The position numbers were made by a program, and so were the translations under genes. Below, piece by piece: positions 21,154-33,100 of a DNA stretch of 64,000 bases. Each line of letters starts with the position of its first letter. The stretch's first letter is position 1. Source of the stretch: Leptasterias polaris (taxonomy: Eukaryota > Echinodermata > Asteroidea > Forcipulatida > Asteriidae); the NCBI GenBank assembly GCA_037783415.1, contig JAZGTN010000037.1:3410001-3474000 (forward strand), given 5' to 3'. The notes beneath the pieces are model-generated. The model made no database searches and was not told the origin of the DNA. It worked only from the letters and a program-made list of their open reading frames with translations.

Positions 21154-24100
21154 CTAGTTGCCGTAGGTGGGTGGAGGTCCTGCCCTGTCCGGATTGTCAC
21201 TACTGTCATCACAGCTGCTCTCAATGATGACGTCATACTGATCCATTGTCTCTAGATTACCCGCCACTGGGTACAACAATCCATCCGGTCCCGTGTAACC
21301 ACCTCCCTGAGGGAAGTCGTGATAGACGGGTGCCACTGGTGGGGTATAGCTGCCCATGAAATCCTCCTCCGTGGTGTACCTCGTCTGGTAACCTCTCATT
21401 GCTGCTTCCCATGAGTGGGTGTTCCTACTAAATGCCTTTCCATCTTTGTGGTGGTGGGAGACGGGCTTCCTGTAAAAGAAGTGGTTTTCTGATCCAACCC
21501 ACTCCTCTTCTTCATGACTGGGTTCCTGCGGCGGCATTGCCTCACTTTGACCCCTCACCTCTTCAGGGTTCATATTTGGATCATGATGGGCATACTCAGT
21601 GGTCCCGAGGTCATAGTCTGTGTACACACCATTGTGAGGGCTATTCATAACCTCATTGTTAGCCTCATGCTGACGAATCATGCCGTCGTGAGTATGATGA
21701 GGGCATGTCGTGGGGTTCGGTCGTGGTGGATTATTGTATGTTGGTGCACCAATCATGTGTGACCTACCAGAATGTCTTGGTCTCGAGGATGATCGCCTCT
21801 TGGATTTACTTGACACTATACCTCTTCCTAACCCTGGAGGTGTGGGTCTCTGGTTCATATCATTGTAGCCTCCTAAGCCTCCAGTAGCCTCATGAGTGGG
21901 TCTCTGGTTCATATCATTGTAGCCTCCTAAGCCTTCAGTAGCCTCATGAGTGGGTCTCTGGCTCATATCACTGTAGCCTCCTAAGCCTCCAGTAGCCTCA
22001 TGAGTGGGTCTCTGGTTCATATCATTGTAGCCTCCTAAGCCTTCAGTAGCCTCATGAGTGGGTCTCTGGCTCATATCACTGTAGCCTCCTAAGCCTCCAG
22101 TAGCCTCATGAGTGGGTCTCTGGTTCATATCATTGTAGCCTCCTAAGCCTTCAGTAGCCTCATGAGTGGGTCTCTGGCTCATATCACTGTAGCCTCCTAA
22201 GCCTCCAGTAGCCTCATGACTGGGTCTCTGGTTCATATCTTTGTAGCCTTCCAAGCCTCCATTAGCCTCATAAGGTACTGAATGGTTTGCCGAGTATGCC
22301 CTCGCATTATAATCAATAGCCATCTCCTGGTTATCTTCAGGATACCTCTGATCTGTTGGCAAGACTGAGGTATCCATCTTCAATTCCTGAAACCACTCCT
22401 CAAGAGATGGCATTTCCGGATCATCCTCAACAAAATCATTTCCTGCAAAGGGTTGTTCTCCAGACTCTTGATGTGGATGGCTTGCTCCCCTGATAGAACT
22501 TTCATCATCGCATTTTTCTAGAGATGTGGGATTTTGTTTTGTGTGGCTGAAGTCCAAGATTTGTCCTCCGTCCACAGAGTAGTTATCCCACTGCTCCTTC
22601 AATTCATCTTGTGGGCTAGCTCCCCCTTGAACGTCTTGTTGATAGATCTCAGATAGATTCACTTCCTCATCCCAGATTTCCTCTTCGTCTTCATCTTGCA
22701 CTTGGCCGGCATCTTGTTGTGATGGTGCAATACCTCCAGAGTATTCCAAACAGTTATCTGGAATACAACTCTCAAAATGTTCCTTCTCTTGGAATGTTTG
22801 CGATATTCGCAGGGCTGAGGCGAGTACCCCCGTCATCGGAGATAATTGGGTATCATTATGCAGAGCTTGCTCTTGAACAGGTGCTTTTTCGGGTTCCGTC
22901 ATTTGACTTGTCACGGACCTCTGACAGGTACTGCTAACGCCTCCATTTTGGTCTTGGATTTCACCTGCTCGGTTTTGACCTTGTAAAGTATGACCTTGAT
23001 CGAGGTCGTGCTCATCTAGAAGTAACAAATCAACCGTGTTGTCAATATTTGAAGAGGACGCAAATGAAACTGACAACTGACGCCTCGGTTTTTTAGGGTT
23101 GTTATGAGAAGAGAAGGATGATGTGGTTTTCTTGTTAGTGTCCTCAATATGGTCCTCAATATGGTCCTCAATATGGTCCTCAATATGGTCCTCAATATGG
23201 TCCTCACTGGAGGCTTCATCCTTTGGAGGTAAGCATTGCCCAAATTCCATCTTCGGTGACGACTCCACCATTGTGGCACTCTCCCTGGCAAAACACACTT
23301 CTTCAACCTCATCTCCACTCTTGAGATTCTGCTCATTACTGGATGGTGATTTTATCCTCTTGACACTCTGGTTCAACTTTTCAATGTCATCTCCATTGGG
23401 CGTGGTCACTAAGGGCCCCGCCCTTGACTTAGAAGGGGGATTGGTTAGAGCACGCTTTGAAAGACATTCAGTTGTACCATCTGTAGTGGACAAGCCATTT
23501 TCTTGATCACCAGAGTGGCTGTCCCCTGCACTGTTCCATTTCTGATCATGGTGTGAAGCAGGGGCTTGAGATAAATGGATCGTCTCAGTTCCTGAAGTCA
23601 AATAGTTCTCCTGATTGTACAGGGCATTCCCATTGGCTGAAAATGGTGGGTTTTCATTGGCAGTCAATGGTGAGCTTTCATTGGCTGCCAATGATGGCTT
23701 TTCATTGGCTGCCACTGATGGCTTTTCATTGGCTGGAGGTGCCTTCTGAGATGTGTCACATGGTACTCCTGCATTTACTGTATTTGTTATGAGATTGTCA
23801 GTTCCAGGTGATTTAAGCTTTTGTTCTTGATGACAAACATTTATCTTATTTTGCGGAACAAAAACCATCTTGCTATGATCCTCAGATCTTCCATTGAATA
23901 CACTTTGTACAGGTTCTAATGATTTGTTTAAGTCACTGCCATCTGTTATTGCTGGTGCCCTTTCACACTGGTTCTCAGTAGTATGATTGCTAAGTTGACT
24001 GTCAGTAGCTGTAGGCAGACGTTCATCCACTACGGCTGCTTCACTGTCTTGTTGCCGTGGCGATGAGTTGCCTGGTTCCTGGCTCCCGTCGAGAGATTCC

Positions 24101-24198
24101 ACATCAGCATAACTGTCCTGCGTTACAGCAGGTGGCTGGGTACCGGTATAAGCGCCCAACTCCAGACAGTAATTCAACAAGGCACGCCAGTGTATATC
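21154..24198 (-). CDS. MOV10L1: MOV10L1 exon 20: end of helicase plus ~1,000-residue extension
   Basis: Residues 1171-2184. [19 protein letters not shown] closes the conserved fold (vertebrate DPCFGALLEYSITNGVYMG). The rest has no family match: an ANExP-rich stretch (1326-1361), five EDHI repeats (1502-1521), an acidic patch around [10 protein letters not shown], eight 18-residue Gly/Tyr/Met repeats (1817-1956), an RS/RG basic patch (1958-1985), and a C-terminal PPTY (2179-2182), the PPxY class bound by WW domains. The frame is open for 1014 codons after an intact acceptor, so it is coding. Codon-level repeats suggest slippage growth. Confidence 0.93.
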   Translation of the reverse strand, partial: DIHWRALLNYCLELGAYTGTQPPAVTQDSYADVESLDGSQEPGNSSPRQQDSEAAVVDERLPTATDSQLSNHTTENQCERAPAITDGSDLNKSLEPVQSVFNGRSEDHSKMVFVPQNKINVCHQEQKLKSPGTDNLITNTVNAGVPCDTSQKAPPANEKPSVAANEKPSLAANESSPLTANENPPFSANGNALYNQENYLTSGTETIHLSQAPASHHDQKWNSAGDSHSGDQENGLSTTDGTTECLSKRALTNPPSKSRAGPLVTTPNGDDIEKLNQSVKRIKSPSSNEQNLKSGDEVEEVCFARESATMVESSPKMEFGQCLPPKDEASSEDHIEDHIEDHIEDHIEDHIEDTNKKTTSSFSSHNNPKKPRRQLSVSFASSSNIDNTVDLLLLDEHDLDQGHTLQGQNRAGEIQDQNGGVSSTCQRSVTSQMTEPEKAPVQEQALHNDTQLSPMTGVLASALRISQTFQEKEHFESCIPDNCLEYSGGIAPSQQDAGQVQDEDEEEIWDEEVNLSEIYQQDVQGGASPQDELKEQWDNYSVDGGQILDFSHTKQNPTSLEKCDDESSIRGASHPHQESGEQPFAGNDFVEDDPEMPSLEEWFQELKMDTSVLPTDQRYPEDNQEMAIDYNARAYSANHSVPYEANGGLEGYKDMNQRPSHEATGGLGGYSDMSQRPTHEATEGLGGYNDMNQRPTHEATGGLGGYSDMSQRPTHEATEGLGGYNDMNQRPTHEATGGLGGYSDMSQRPTHEATEGLGGYNDMNQRPTHEATGGLGGYNDMNQRPTPPGLGRGIVSSKSKRRSSSRPRHSGRSHMIGAPTYNNPPRPNPTTCPHHTHDGMIRQHEANNEVMNSPHNGVYTDYDLGTTEYAHHDPNMNPEEVRGQSEAMPPQEPSHEEEEWVGSENHFFYRKPVSHHHKDGKAFSRNTHSWEAAMRGYQTRYTTEEDFMGSYTPPVAPVYHDFPQGGGYTGPDGLLYPVAGNLETMDQYDVIIESSCDDSSDNPDRAGPPPTYGN

Positions 24199-27100
24199 CT
24201 GAAATAAATAAACAAACTTTTTTTTTTTTTTTTTTTCACTCAAAAATCATGGTGCTGAGGTAAAACGTTTTAGCCTAGAGCCTTTCTTGAACGAGTACAC
24301 TGTTAAACCAAAAAATTAAGTTTTTTAGTTTTTTTTTCACCATTTGACGCTGGATGTCGTATCAACATGCCAATATTTTTCCTGCTGGAATTTTGGTGAC
24401 CTGCATTTTGTCTTTTCGTGTCACATCAGATTACCGTACTTTACACTACGGAACATGGTTGGAGAATGCACTTCCCATGTAACACTTTAAATAACCCAAA
24501 CAAAGAGGGCAGATGGTGGTGGTGGAAAAAAAGGGTAAACTTCTGCATTTGTGCTGGGGTTATTGTGCAATCCTGGATTCCAGGCCAATGTCTTTTTATT
24601 ACAAGAGAGGACTATGTGTTATCGAGAGGCTTACGCCATTATATTTCATTGTATTTGGGCTCAATGGAGGTAAGTCCGAGTAGACTGAAATTCCAGCCTT
24701 GGTTTCCTTCATGGGCCCAATAGACCCTTCCCATGAAATATATAAATTGCCCATCGCGCGTGCGCACTAACATTTTGGTTGGCAAAGTGATGGAACATTG
24801 CGCCTTTTTGTATGGGGCTGATGGTGGCGTGACCCTGACGCGTTTGTGCGTCTGCTTAGTGCACATCTCTATGGCGTTTGCCAACCAATGTATGTACGCA
24901 TGGGTGAATGTAATTAGCACATTTCATAGGAAGGGTCTATTGGCCGCCGTGTCTCACGGCTGAGGTTTTGCTGTTTACGGCGAGTGAATATAGTATTTTC
25001 TAAAAAGAGAAACAACAACAAATCCTGGTGCTTCAAAGAGAGTCTTTGTTAAGTTATGGTTTCTTCGTGCCAGCGGTACTCTCAAAGAAAAATGATTCCA
25101 GCAATTCCACTAAAATATTCTGTCTGGATGGAAAGGAAAACAAATTGAAGATCCTGGTGGTAACTGCTGAGGGATCTGAGTCCAACTTCACCAAGCTGCT
25201 CAAGCAGAAAACAATGCTTGAAAATGTTCTGCTCAGCAAAAATAAGCAGGATACCAGTCCCAGATTGTACATGCGACATGGTATTTTGGCTGGTAACCTT
25301 GTTCTGGTAAGCATAATTTGGTTGGTGCTGAAAGGATTCTTGCTATTTGCCCATGACGGCTAGCATGTAGCAGTGATTGATAAAATCAAACCCACACTCA
25401 CCTTAACAAGGACATTGGGGTTGCCTACGATCACCATGAGTGCCTGGGCCCGGGTGATTGCAACGTTGAATCTCTTGGGGTTGCTAAGGAAACCAAGATG
25501 ATGTCGCACATCGAAACTCAGCAGGTTCTCGCTGGAACGAACCTGAGGTATTGGAATGAGGAAAATGAAAAGACATTTAGTAATTTTGAAAGAAGAAAAA
25601 ACCCCAAAACATTCAAATTAAAAACTTGGTTTTTCTTCTTCTAAGTAAACCAAAGGGGCACATTGGTGTCTTTTGGACACCCAGTACAAGTTAAGGCACA
25701 CCTACAGAATCCTTCATTTCAATAGAAAACAAATTGTTTGACACTTTTGACACTATTATTATTAATTTTGTTCGGACAAGTGTCAACACCCTATTTCCAA
25801 ATGTCAAAAAAACAAAATGATGCAATCTATGTCATAGCTGGTAACAGGTGCATCTACCTGAGTTATGCATTGCCACAATGGTTACCAGTCATTTGTGTCA
25901 AAGTTAAATGTTTCACACCAATGGCCTTTCTCACGACCCACAACTTCAGTTTCAGCTCTACTTTAAGCTCCATCCATATTTTTGAAACCACTGTGCTGAA
26001 AGCACACAGTTTCAAAATGTCCATGTTTTTTTAAAAGAAACCAAAGACGCAGGAATTTGGCATTTGGCACAAAAGAATTGAAGATCTGGCATCATCCCTC
26101 GAACCTCTTTCTGTTAAAGATGATCTGTCTCTTTACTTAGTCTGTTCTAAAGATACTTCCATGGTATGTGCACAGAAGGTCTCTCACTAGGTGTCCCTTC
26201 TGTACACTCCTTCACTTCTACTTCTACTTCTACTTCTACTTCGTGTCGGGACCGAGATTCGAACTCACATTGTGTTGACTCAGCCACCACAACTTGAATT
26301 CGGTGCGCAAGACCACTTGGCCACGACACGCTATAACTCACAGCACCCGCTTTGCCACATCTTCTCATCCCTTCACTGTATCCGTTTCAAAGGCCAATAC
26401 TGTGAGATATTCAAATAGCTTTTCCGCCGATACTGCTGCACTTTGGAACTCCCTACCTGTATCTTGCTTTCCACCATCTTGCAATCTATTCCAGTTTAAG
26501 AGGAATGGGAACAGATACCTCCTCTCTCTTCAAACTGTCTTTTTTTCTAGGTAGTAGCCTTCACCTTGAGTGGCCCTTTGGCCTTGTATTGGGCAACTTT
26601 TCATTACAAAATTTTCTTTAAAAAAAACAAGACTGACCGTTGAGATGATCATCGCAATCCTCTCTTGACCTTGAAATTCCTCGACGGATCCCACTTTGAT
26701 TCCGGATAACGCGAGGCTATTCAACAACATCCGGATCTTCTCAACCTGGAACAACAAAAACAAATCAAGCGAAATCAACACATGAAGGAACAAAATGGCT
26801 CTCATACCAGACCAATCTTGTTCTAAAACTGCACCTGGTTGTCCCTTTTTGTAGTTTTATTTCTTCTTTTTTCGGGACCTTGTTTTCTTTGGAAATGAGG
26901 GGCTGTATTGATCTAGCCATTACTATTATTAACCCTCACACTATTGGTAACATTCTCCAGAGAGTCGACCAACCATTTGAAACCATTCTACTCCACGAGT
27001 TGTTTATGGTGGAATAATACTGTACACAGGAGGGTCTACTGTGTACTGTGTAGATGCAAGCTGGCATAGTATATCTGTAAGTCAAAAACCACAGTGGTTG

Positions 27101-30100
27101 ATATGGAAGGGTCAGACAGTAAGAGGGTTGACTTTTTACTGTGTACATGCATCCACCAAGTCAGGCTGGCATAGTTTATCTATCATTCAAAACCAGTGGA
27201 TGGTATTAAATGGTCAGACAGTATGAGGGTTGACTATTTGCTGTGTACATGCAATCACCAAACTATATAACATTGCAGGCTAGCATGGTTTTTGATGGCA
27301 CTCAAAAACCGCAGAGGATGATATTGAATGCTCAGACAGAAGGAGGGCTAACAGGCTTTTCATCCCACATGTCATTGTTATGACCAAGATCAGAACTGTC
27401 CCAAACCCATCAAAATACTTCACTTCAAGGCAACTCATCACCAAAATGTAGGTGTGAAGCCTGACCCCAAACTAGAATCGGGTGGTTCAGGGGTTCAGTA
27501 CCAAAATCCATCAAATTCAAGCAAAACAATGGCATGGATTATGGAGGATTTGGGGTTGTTGGCGGCATTACAAGAGCAAACTTGATGTGTTCAGACCTGT
27601 TTCCTGTAGGGTGTTATGACGCCAATGTCAGCTGGACCAATCACTGGAGACGTTGAAGCCATCAATCCCTGGATGTACTTTATCACTTGAACCACCTCTA
27701 CCGGGTTAAACCACGACGGGCTGTTACCATCTCTCATATCATCTCCCTATAAAGGAAAAATAGCTTTTTATTTTGTGATCAATCCTGAAGCAGAAAATCA
27801 AAAAACAATCATCTTTAAATTAATTTTGTTTATGAATTACAAGGAAAAGTCAGTGTTAAGTGATGATGCACAAAATCACTCAAAACAATTACATCTTTTA
27901 AAAACTATACCGCAAACCTTACTAGATTGTAACTCCACCATGCAAAGTTTCAACTCCTACCCATGTACATAGTGTTACCACAAACCTTACTAGATTGTAT
28001 CTCCACCATGCAAAGTTTCAAATCCTACTCATGTACATGGTGTTACCGCTAACCTTACTAGATTGTATCTCCACCATGCAAAGTTTCAAATCCTACTCAT
28101 GTACATGGTGTTACTGCAAACCTTACTGACATGTATCTCCACCATGCAAAGTTTCAAATCCTACCCATGTACATGGTGTTTCCACAAACCTTACTTGAGT
28201 GTAATTCCACCATGAACAGTTTCAAATCCTACTCATGTACATGGTGTTTCCACAAACCTTACTAGATTGTATCTCCACCATGCAAAGTTTCAAATCCTAC
28301 TCATGTACATGGTGTTAACACAAACCTTACTAGATTGTATCTCCACCATGCAAAGTTTCAAATCCTACTCATGTACATGGTGTTTCCACAAACCTTACTT
28401 GAGTGTAATTCCACCATGAACAGTTTCAAATCCTACCCATGTACATGGTGTTACCACAAACCTTACTAGATTGTATCTCCACCATGCAAAGTTTCAAATC
28501 CTACTCATGTACATGGTGTTTCCACAAACCTTACTAGATTGTATCTCCACCATGCAAAGTTTCAAATCCTACTCATGTACATGGTGTTTCCACAAACCTT
28601 ACTAGATTGTATCTCCACCATGCAAAGTTTCAAATCCTACTCATGTACATGGTGTTTCCACAAACCTTACTTGAGTGTAATTCCACCATGAACAGTTTCA
28701 AATCCTGCTCATGTACATGGTGTTACTGCAAACCTTACTAGATTGTATCTCCACCATGCAAAGTTTCAAATCCTACTCATGTACATGGTGTTTCCACAAA
28801 CCTTACTAGATTGTATCTCCACCATGCAAAGTTTCAAATCCTGCTCATGTACATGGTGTTACTGCAAACCTTACTTGAGTGTAATTCCACCATGAACAGT
28901 TTCAAATCCTACTCATGTACATGGTGTTACCACAAACCTTACTAGATTGTATCTCCACCATGCAAAGTTTCAAATCCTGCTCATGTACATGGTGTTACTG
29001 CAAACCTTACTTGAGTGTAATTCCACCATGAACAGTTTCAAATCCTACCCATGTACATGGTGTTACTGCAAACCTTACTAGATTGTATCTCCACCATGCA
29101 AAGTTTCAAATCCTACCCATGTACATGGTGTTACCACAAACCTTACTAGATTGTATCTCCACCATGCAAAGTTTCAAATCCTACCCATGTACATGGTGTT
29201 ACCACAAACCTTACTAGATTGTATCTCCACCATGCAAAGTTTCAAATCCTACCAATGTACATGGTGTTACTGCAAACCTTACTTGAGTGTAATTCCACCA
29301 TGAACAGTTTCAAATCCTACCCATGTACATGGTGTTACCACAAACCTTACTAGATTGTATCTCCACCATGCAAAGTTTCAAATCCTACTCATGTACATGG
29401 TGTTTCCACAAACCTTACTTGAGTGTAATTCCACCATGAACAGTTTCAAATCCTACCCATGTACATGGTGTTACTGCAAACCTTACTAGATTGTATCTCC
29501 ACCATGCAAAGTTTCAAATCCTACCCATGTACATGGTGTTACCACAAACCTTACTAGATTGTATCTCCACCATGCAAAGTTTCAAATCCTACTCATGTAC
29601 ATGGTGTTTCCACAAACCTTACTTGAGTGTAATTCCACCATGAACAGTTTCAAATCCTACCCATGTACATGGTGTTACTGCAAACCTTACTAGATTGTAT
29701 CTCCACCATGCAAAGTTTCAAATCCTACCCATGTACATGGTGTTACCACAAACCTTACTAGATTGTATCTCCACCATGCAAAGTTTCAAATCCTACTCAT
29801 GTACATGGTGTTTCCACAAACCTTACTTGAGTGTAATTCCACCATGAACAGTTTCAAATTCTGCTTGAACCAAATCTTCCACAAACTAACGTGGTACTTA
29901 GATAACTACTTACCAAGACTCCATGGAAGAGCAGCGGACAGTTGCCGTTCTTGTTGGGTAGCTTTTCCCATGCAACCAACTGATGTGTGAATTTAGTGTC
30001 AGCCATTGGCAGCAACTCGTCATGGTAGAATAACTTGGATGGTAGCTTTAGGAGGCTCGGGTGAGATCGGTAGTTCTCAACGAGTTTGGTGACCTAAGAT

Positions 30101-33100
30101 TTGAGTATACACAACCGATGACAGTGATATCAATTTTATGATAGTACATAGAAAAGGGTCAGAGGTCAACAGAAATGGTATTATCATAGTGCAGCCATCT
30201 TGGTTCCCCCTCCCCCCAATTTAGCCAAATGTAACTGGCCTCTATAATGGTGGTCTATTGGTTAAGACATCTGCTCTAGAACCCAGAAGGTTGTGGGTTC
30301 AAATCCCACCTAAGATGCTTGGGATTTTTTTTTATATTTTGAAATAGAGATAAACTAAACAGATTCCTAATGACAGGAGGAAGATTGTTCCAAATCATTG
30401 GTCCAGCTGTACACTGAATGCTTTTCTTGACACAGTATGGTAGACCCAGTGCAATAGACCCCGATCTCTGCCTACTACCTACCAATAACGGATCATAGCA
30501 TCCGTGATCTCTGCCTACTACATACCAATAACGGATCATAGCATCCATGATCTCTGCCTACTACCTACCAATAATAGATCATAGCATCCTGGATCTCTGC
30601 CTACTACGTACCAATAACGGATCATAGCATCCGTGATCTCTGCCAACTACGTACAAATAACGGATCATAGCATCCGTGATCTCTGCCTACTACGTACCAA
30701 TAACGGATCATAGCATCCGTGATCTCTGCCTACTACGTACAAATAACGGATCATAGCATCCGTGATCTCTGCCTACTACCTACCAATAACGGATCATAGC
30801 ATCCGTGATCTCTGTACTTGTCTGCATCTCTCCTATACACCTTCCTCATGATCAGCCTCTCCAGAAACGACTGCCCGAGTCCGTACTCCTTAGCGATGTG
30901 GCTGTTCAGCACCGGACCTAACTGCATCGGGTCTCCGGCAAGAATTATCTGGGTTGGGAGAAGATGTTAAGGTCAAGACTAAATTCCATCCGTGATCTCC
31001 CTAATTATCCCTTAATAGTCTAAATCATTTAGGAAGCACTTAACCTTCCGCACCGGGGCGGTCTGCAACCTATAGACTGAAAACACATTTTCTTTAATTC
31101 CTCATTCATTATTTAGCAAAAACAGGTGAAACCAGCGGACGAGCCCGATTGACATGGTCTATGACCCTTTAGGCAGTATGACTCAAGGACTTTAAATCTC
31201 CAGATATAAAACACTTTTTATATAGGGTAGTGTACACAAATTGTACTGTAGAAAACAGTGGGGTCAGACCACTTGGGAATTGGTGTATTAATTAACAGTG
31301 AATGGTATCGCAGGGTTTTAAAAGACACATTGTTTTCAACTTTGTAGTATTCTTGGGTTTTTTATGTTAGATTATCCTATTTTTCTGGAATGTACCATCT
31401 ATCTGATGAGGTTTGATGCTTGTCACAGCGCTGGGATCTATATGAAATAACACTTTTTAAGAAGTTGTTATTGTCGTTATTATCATTATTAGTCAAAAAA
31501 TTGTGCAAAAGTGGCCTCTTGTGTTGCCCCTTACACAATCTTTCTCAAAGGCTAAATGATTCAGCCTTTATGAAAGACTCTGCTACGATTGAAATATGAG
31601 GCCATTTTATAAACCATTGTGGGCCTTTTTTGCATTAATTCCTTGGGCCATTTTGGTTGGTAAGCACTCTGCAACAGTTAAGTCTTTTGTCTAAAAAGGC
31701 ATGGGTAGAGCATTTGGGAGTGGAGCTTTTGTTTGAAGAGTACCGATGGAGTGCTTTTAAAGAGTATTACCTCTGATTTTCTCCATCCTTTGTTTTATTC
31801 AGTCATTCACACATTCAGTATTTCGCACTCAATCATCAGACTCAACACAAAATAGCAGTTTACTGAATTGGTTCTCATTCATATGCTTATTTTGATCAGG
31901 CAATAAGAATACGAACCCACGAGTAACGGGACAATTTAATAGTTGACCTCAAAACGTTTCTCAGGACAATTAAGAAACATTCTGGCACAACCTGAAACAT
32001 CTATTAGCAAGAACAATCAATCAAAACAAATAATTATTATTTTTATAATTCTCATTTTTGAAGACTGGATTCGCGCCGGTATTCTGATTATTATTGTGGG
32101 TAGCAGCATGGCCAGTGACTTCGTTCTTCGGTAAGTTTCGTCTAAAATTTGAACGGTGTAGGTTTCATTTTAAGACAAATGTGACATGTAGAATCGACCT
32201 GGACAAAATTAAGGAACTATTTTGCAGTATAAGTAACATTTCACATAGTAATCATCACAATGAACTGAATCCAAATCAGATAAGACGCACCGGAAGATAA
32301 GGCGCAGTGAGTTTTTTTACTGTTGAAAGTCAGATAAGATGCGTCTTATACGCAGGAAATTACAGTAATAATATATATTACTTTCTATTGTCTGGTCCGA
32401 AATGAAACAAATATTACAAATACTACCTGTCCTTCGGGTCCAACAGACAGCCCGACGGGTACCAGGCACTCTGGTTCCGTAGCCTGCCCAGCCTCGTCCA
32501 CAAAGACATGAGAGAAATGTCCGCCGGTGAGACCGAGCTGGTAGAGACTGCCGGCCGTGCTGCATGTACAGACGATGATACGCTGATGGGAGATAACTTC
32601 CAGTTTCTCACCATCCTTACAGTAGGGTAGGATCGCAGAGGGAATACTCTGCAATAATAACAACCCAAAATTGACTGGTGAACTTGAATTGTTTACGTCA
32701 AGGCAACTTGGGCCATGTAAACCCTTACATCCAATGCAACTACAGTATGAGTAGTGTTTCACAAATATGCTTACAATTTAGGAATATTTATGCCTGCATT
32801 ATTATTATTATTATTATTATTATTGGGTACAGCTTATAGCAGCCTAACAGGCTTAACTACAATACAGATAAACAAACAGTAAAAGCGTACACCAAGATAA
32901 AACTAGTAAAAAGCATTAAATATACAATAAACAAGGACTATACTGGAAAAAACATTAACCAAAGAAGGAAACTGTAGAAAATACTCAACAAAGCTGAGAT
33001 CATCCAAGAGTAAAGAACTCACAAAATCACATCATTGGTCAAAATTGCTGTGTCACTGGATCATTTTACCGTTTATCAAATGATGTGACCTAAGCCAAGT

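Noticed and set aside
23123..23506. 127-residue plus-strand frame rich in SSIW
   Set aside because: Antisense shadow of the EDHI repeat in MOV10L1 exon 20.
30340..30460. Minus-strand LINE-tail-like peptide [18 protein letters not shown]
   Set aside because: The similarity to WNSLP-type LINE ends is suggestive but too short to list as a separate element; noted under the adjacent SINE.
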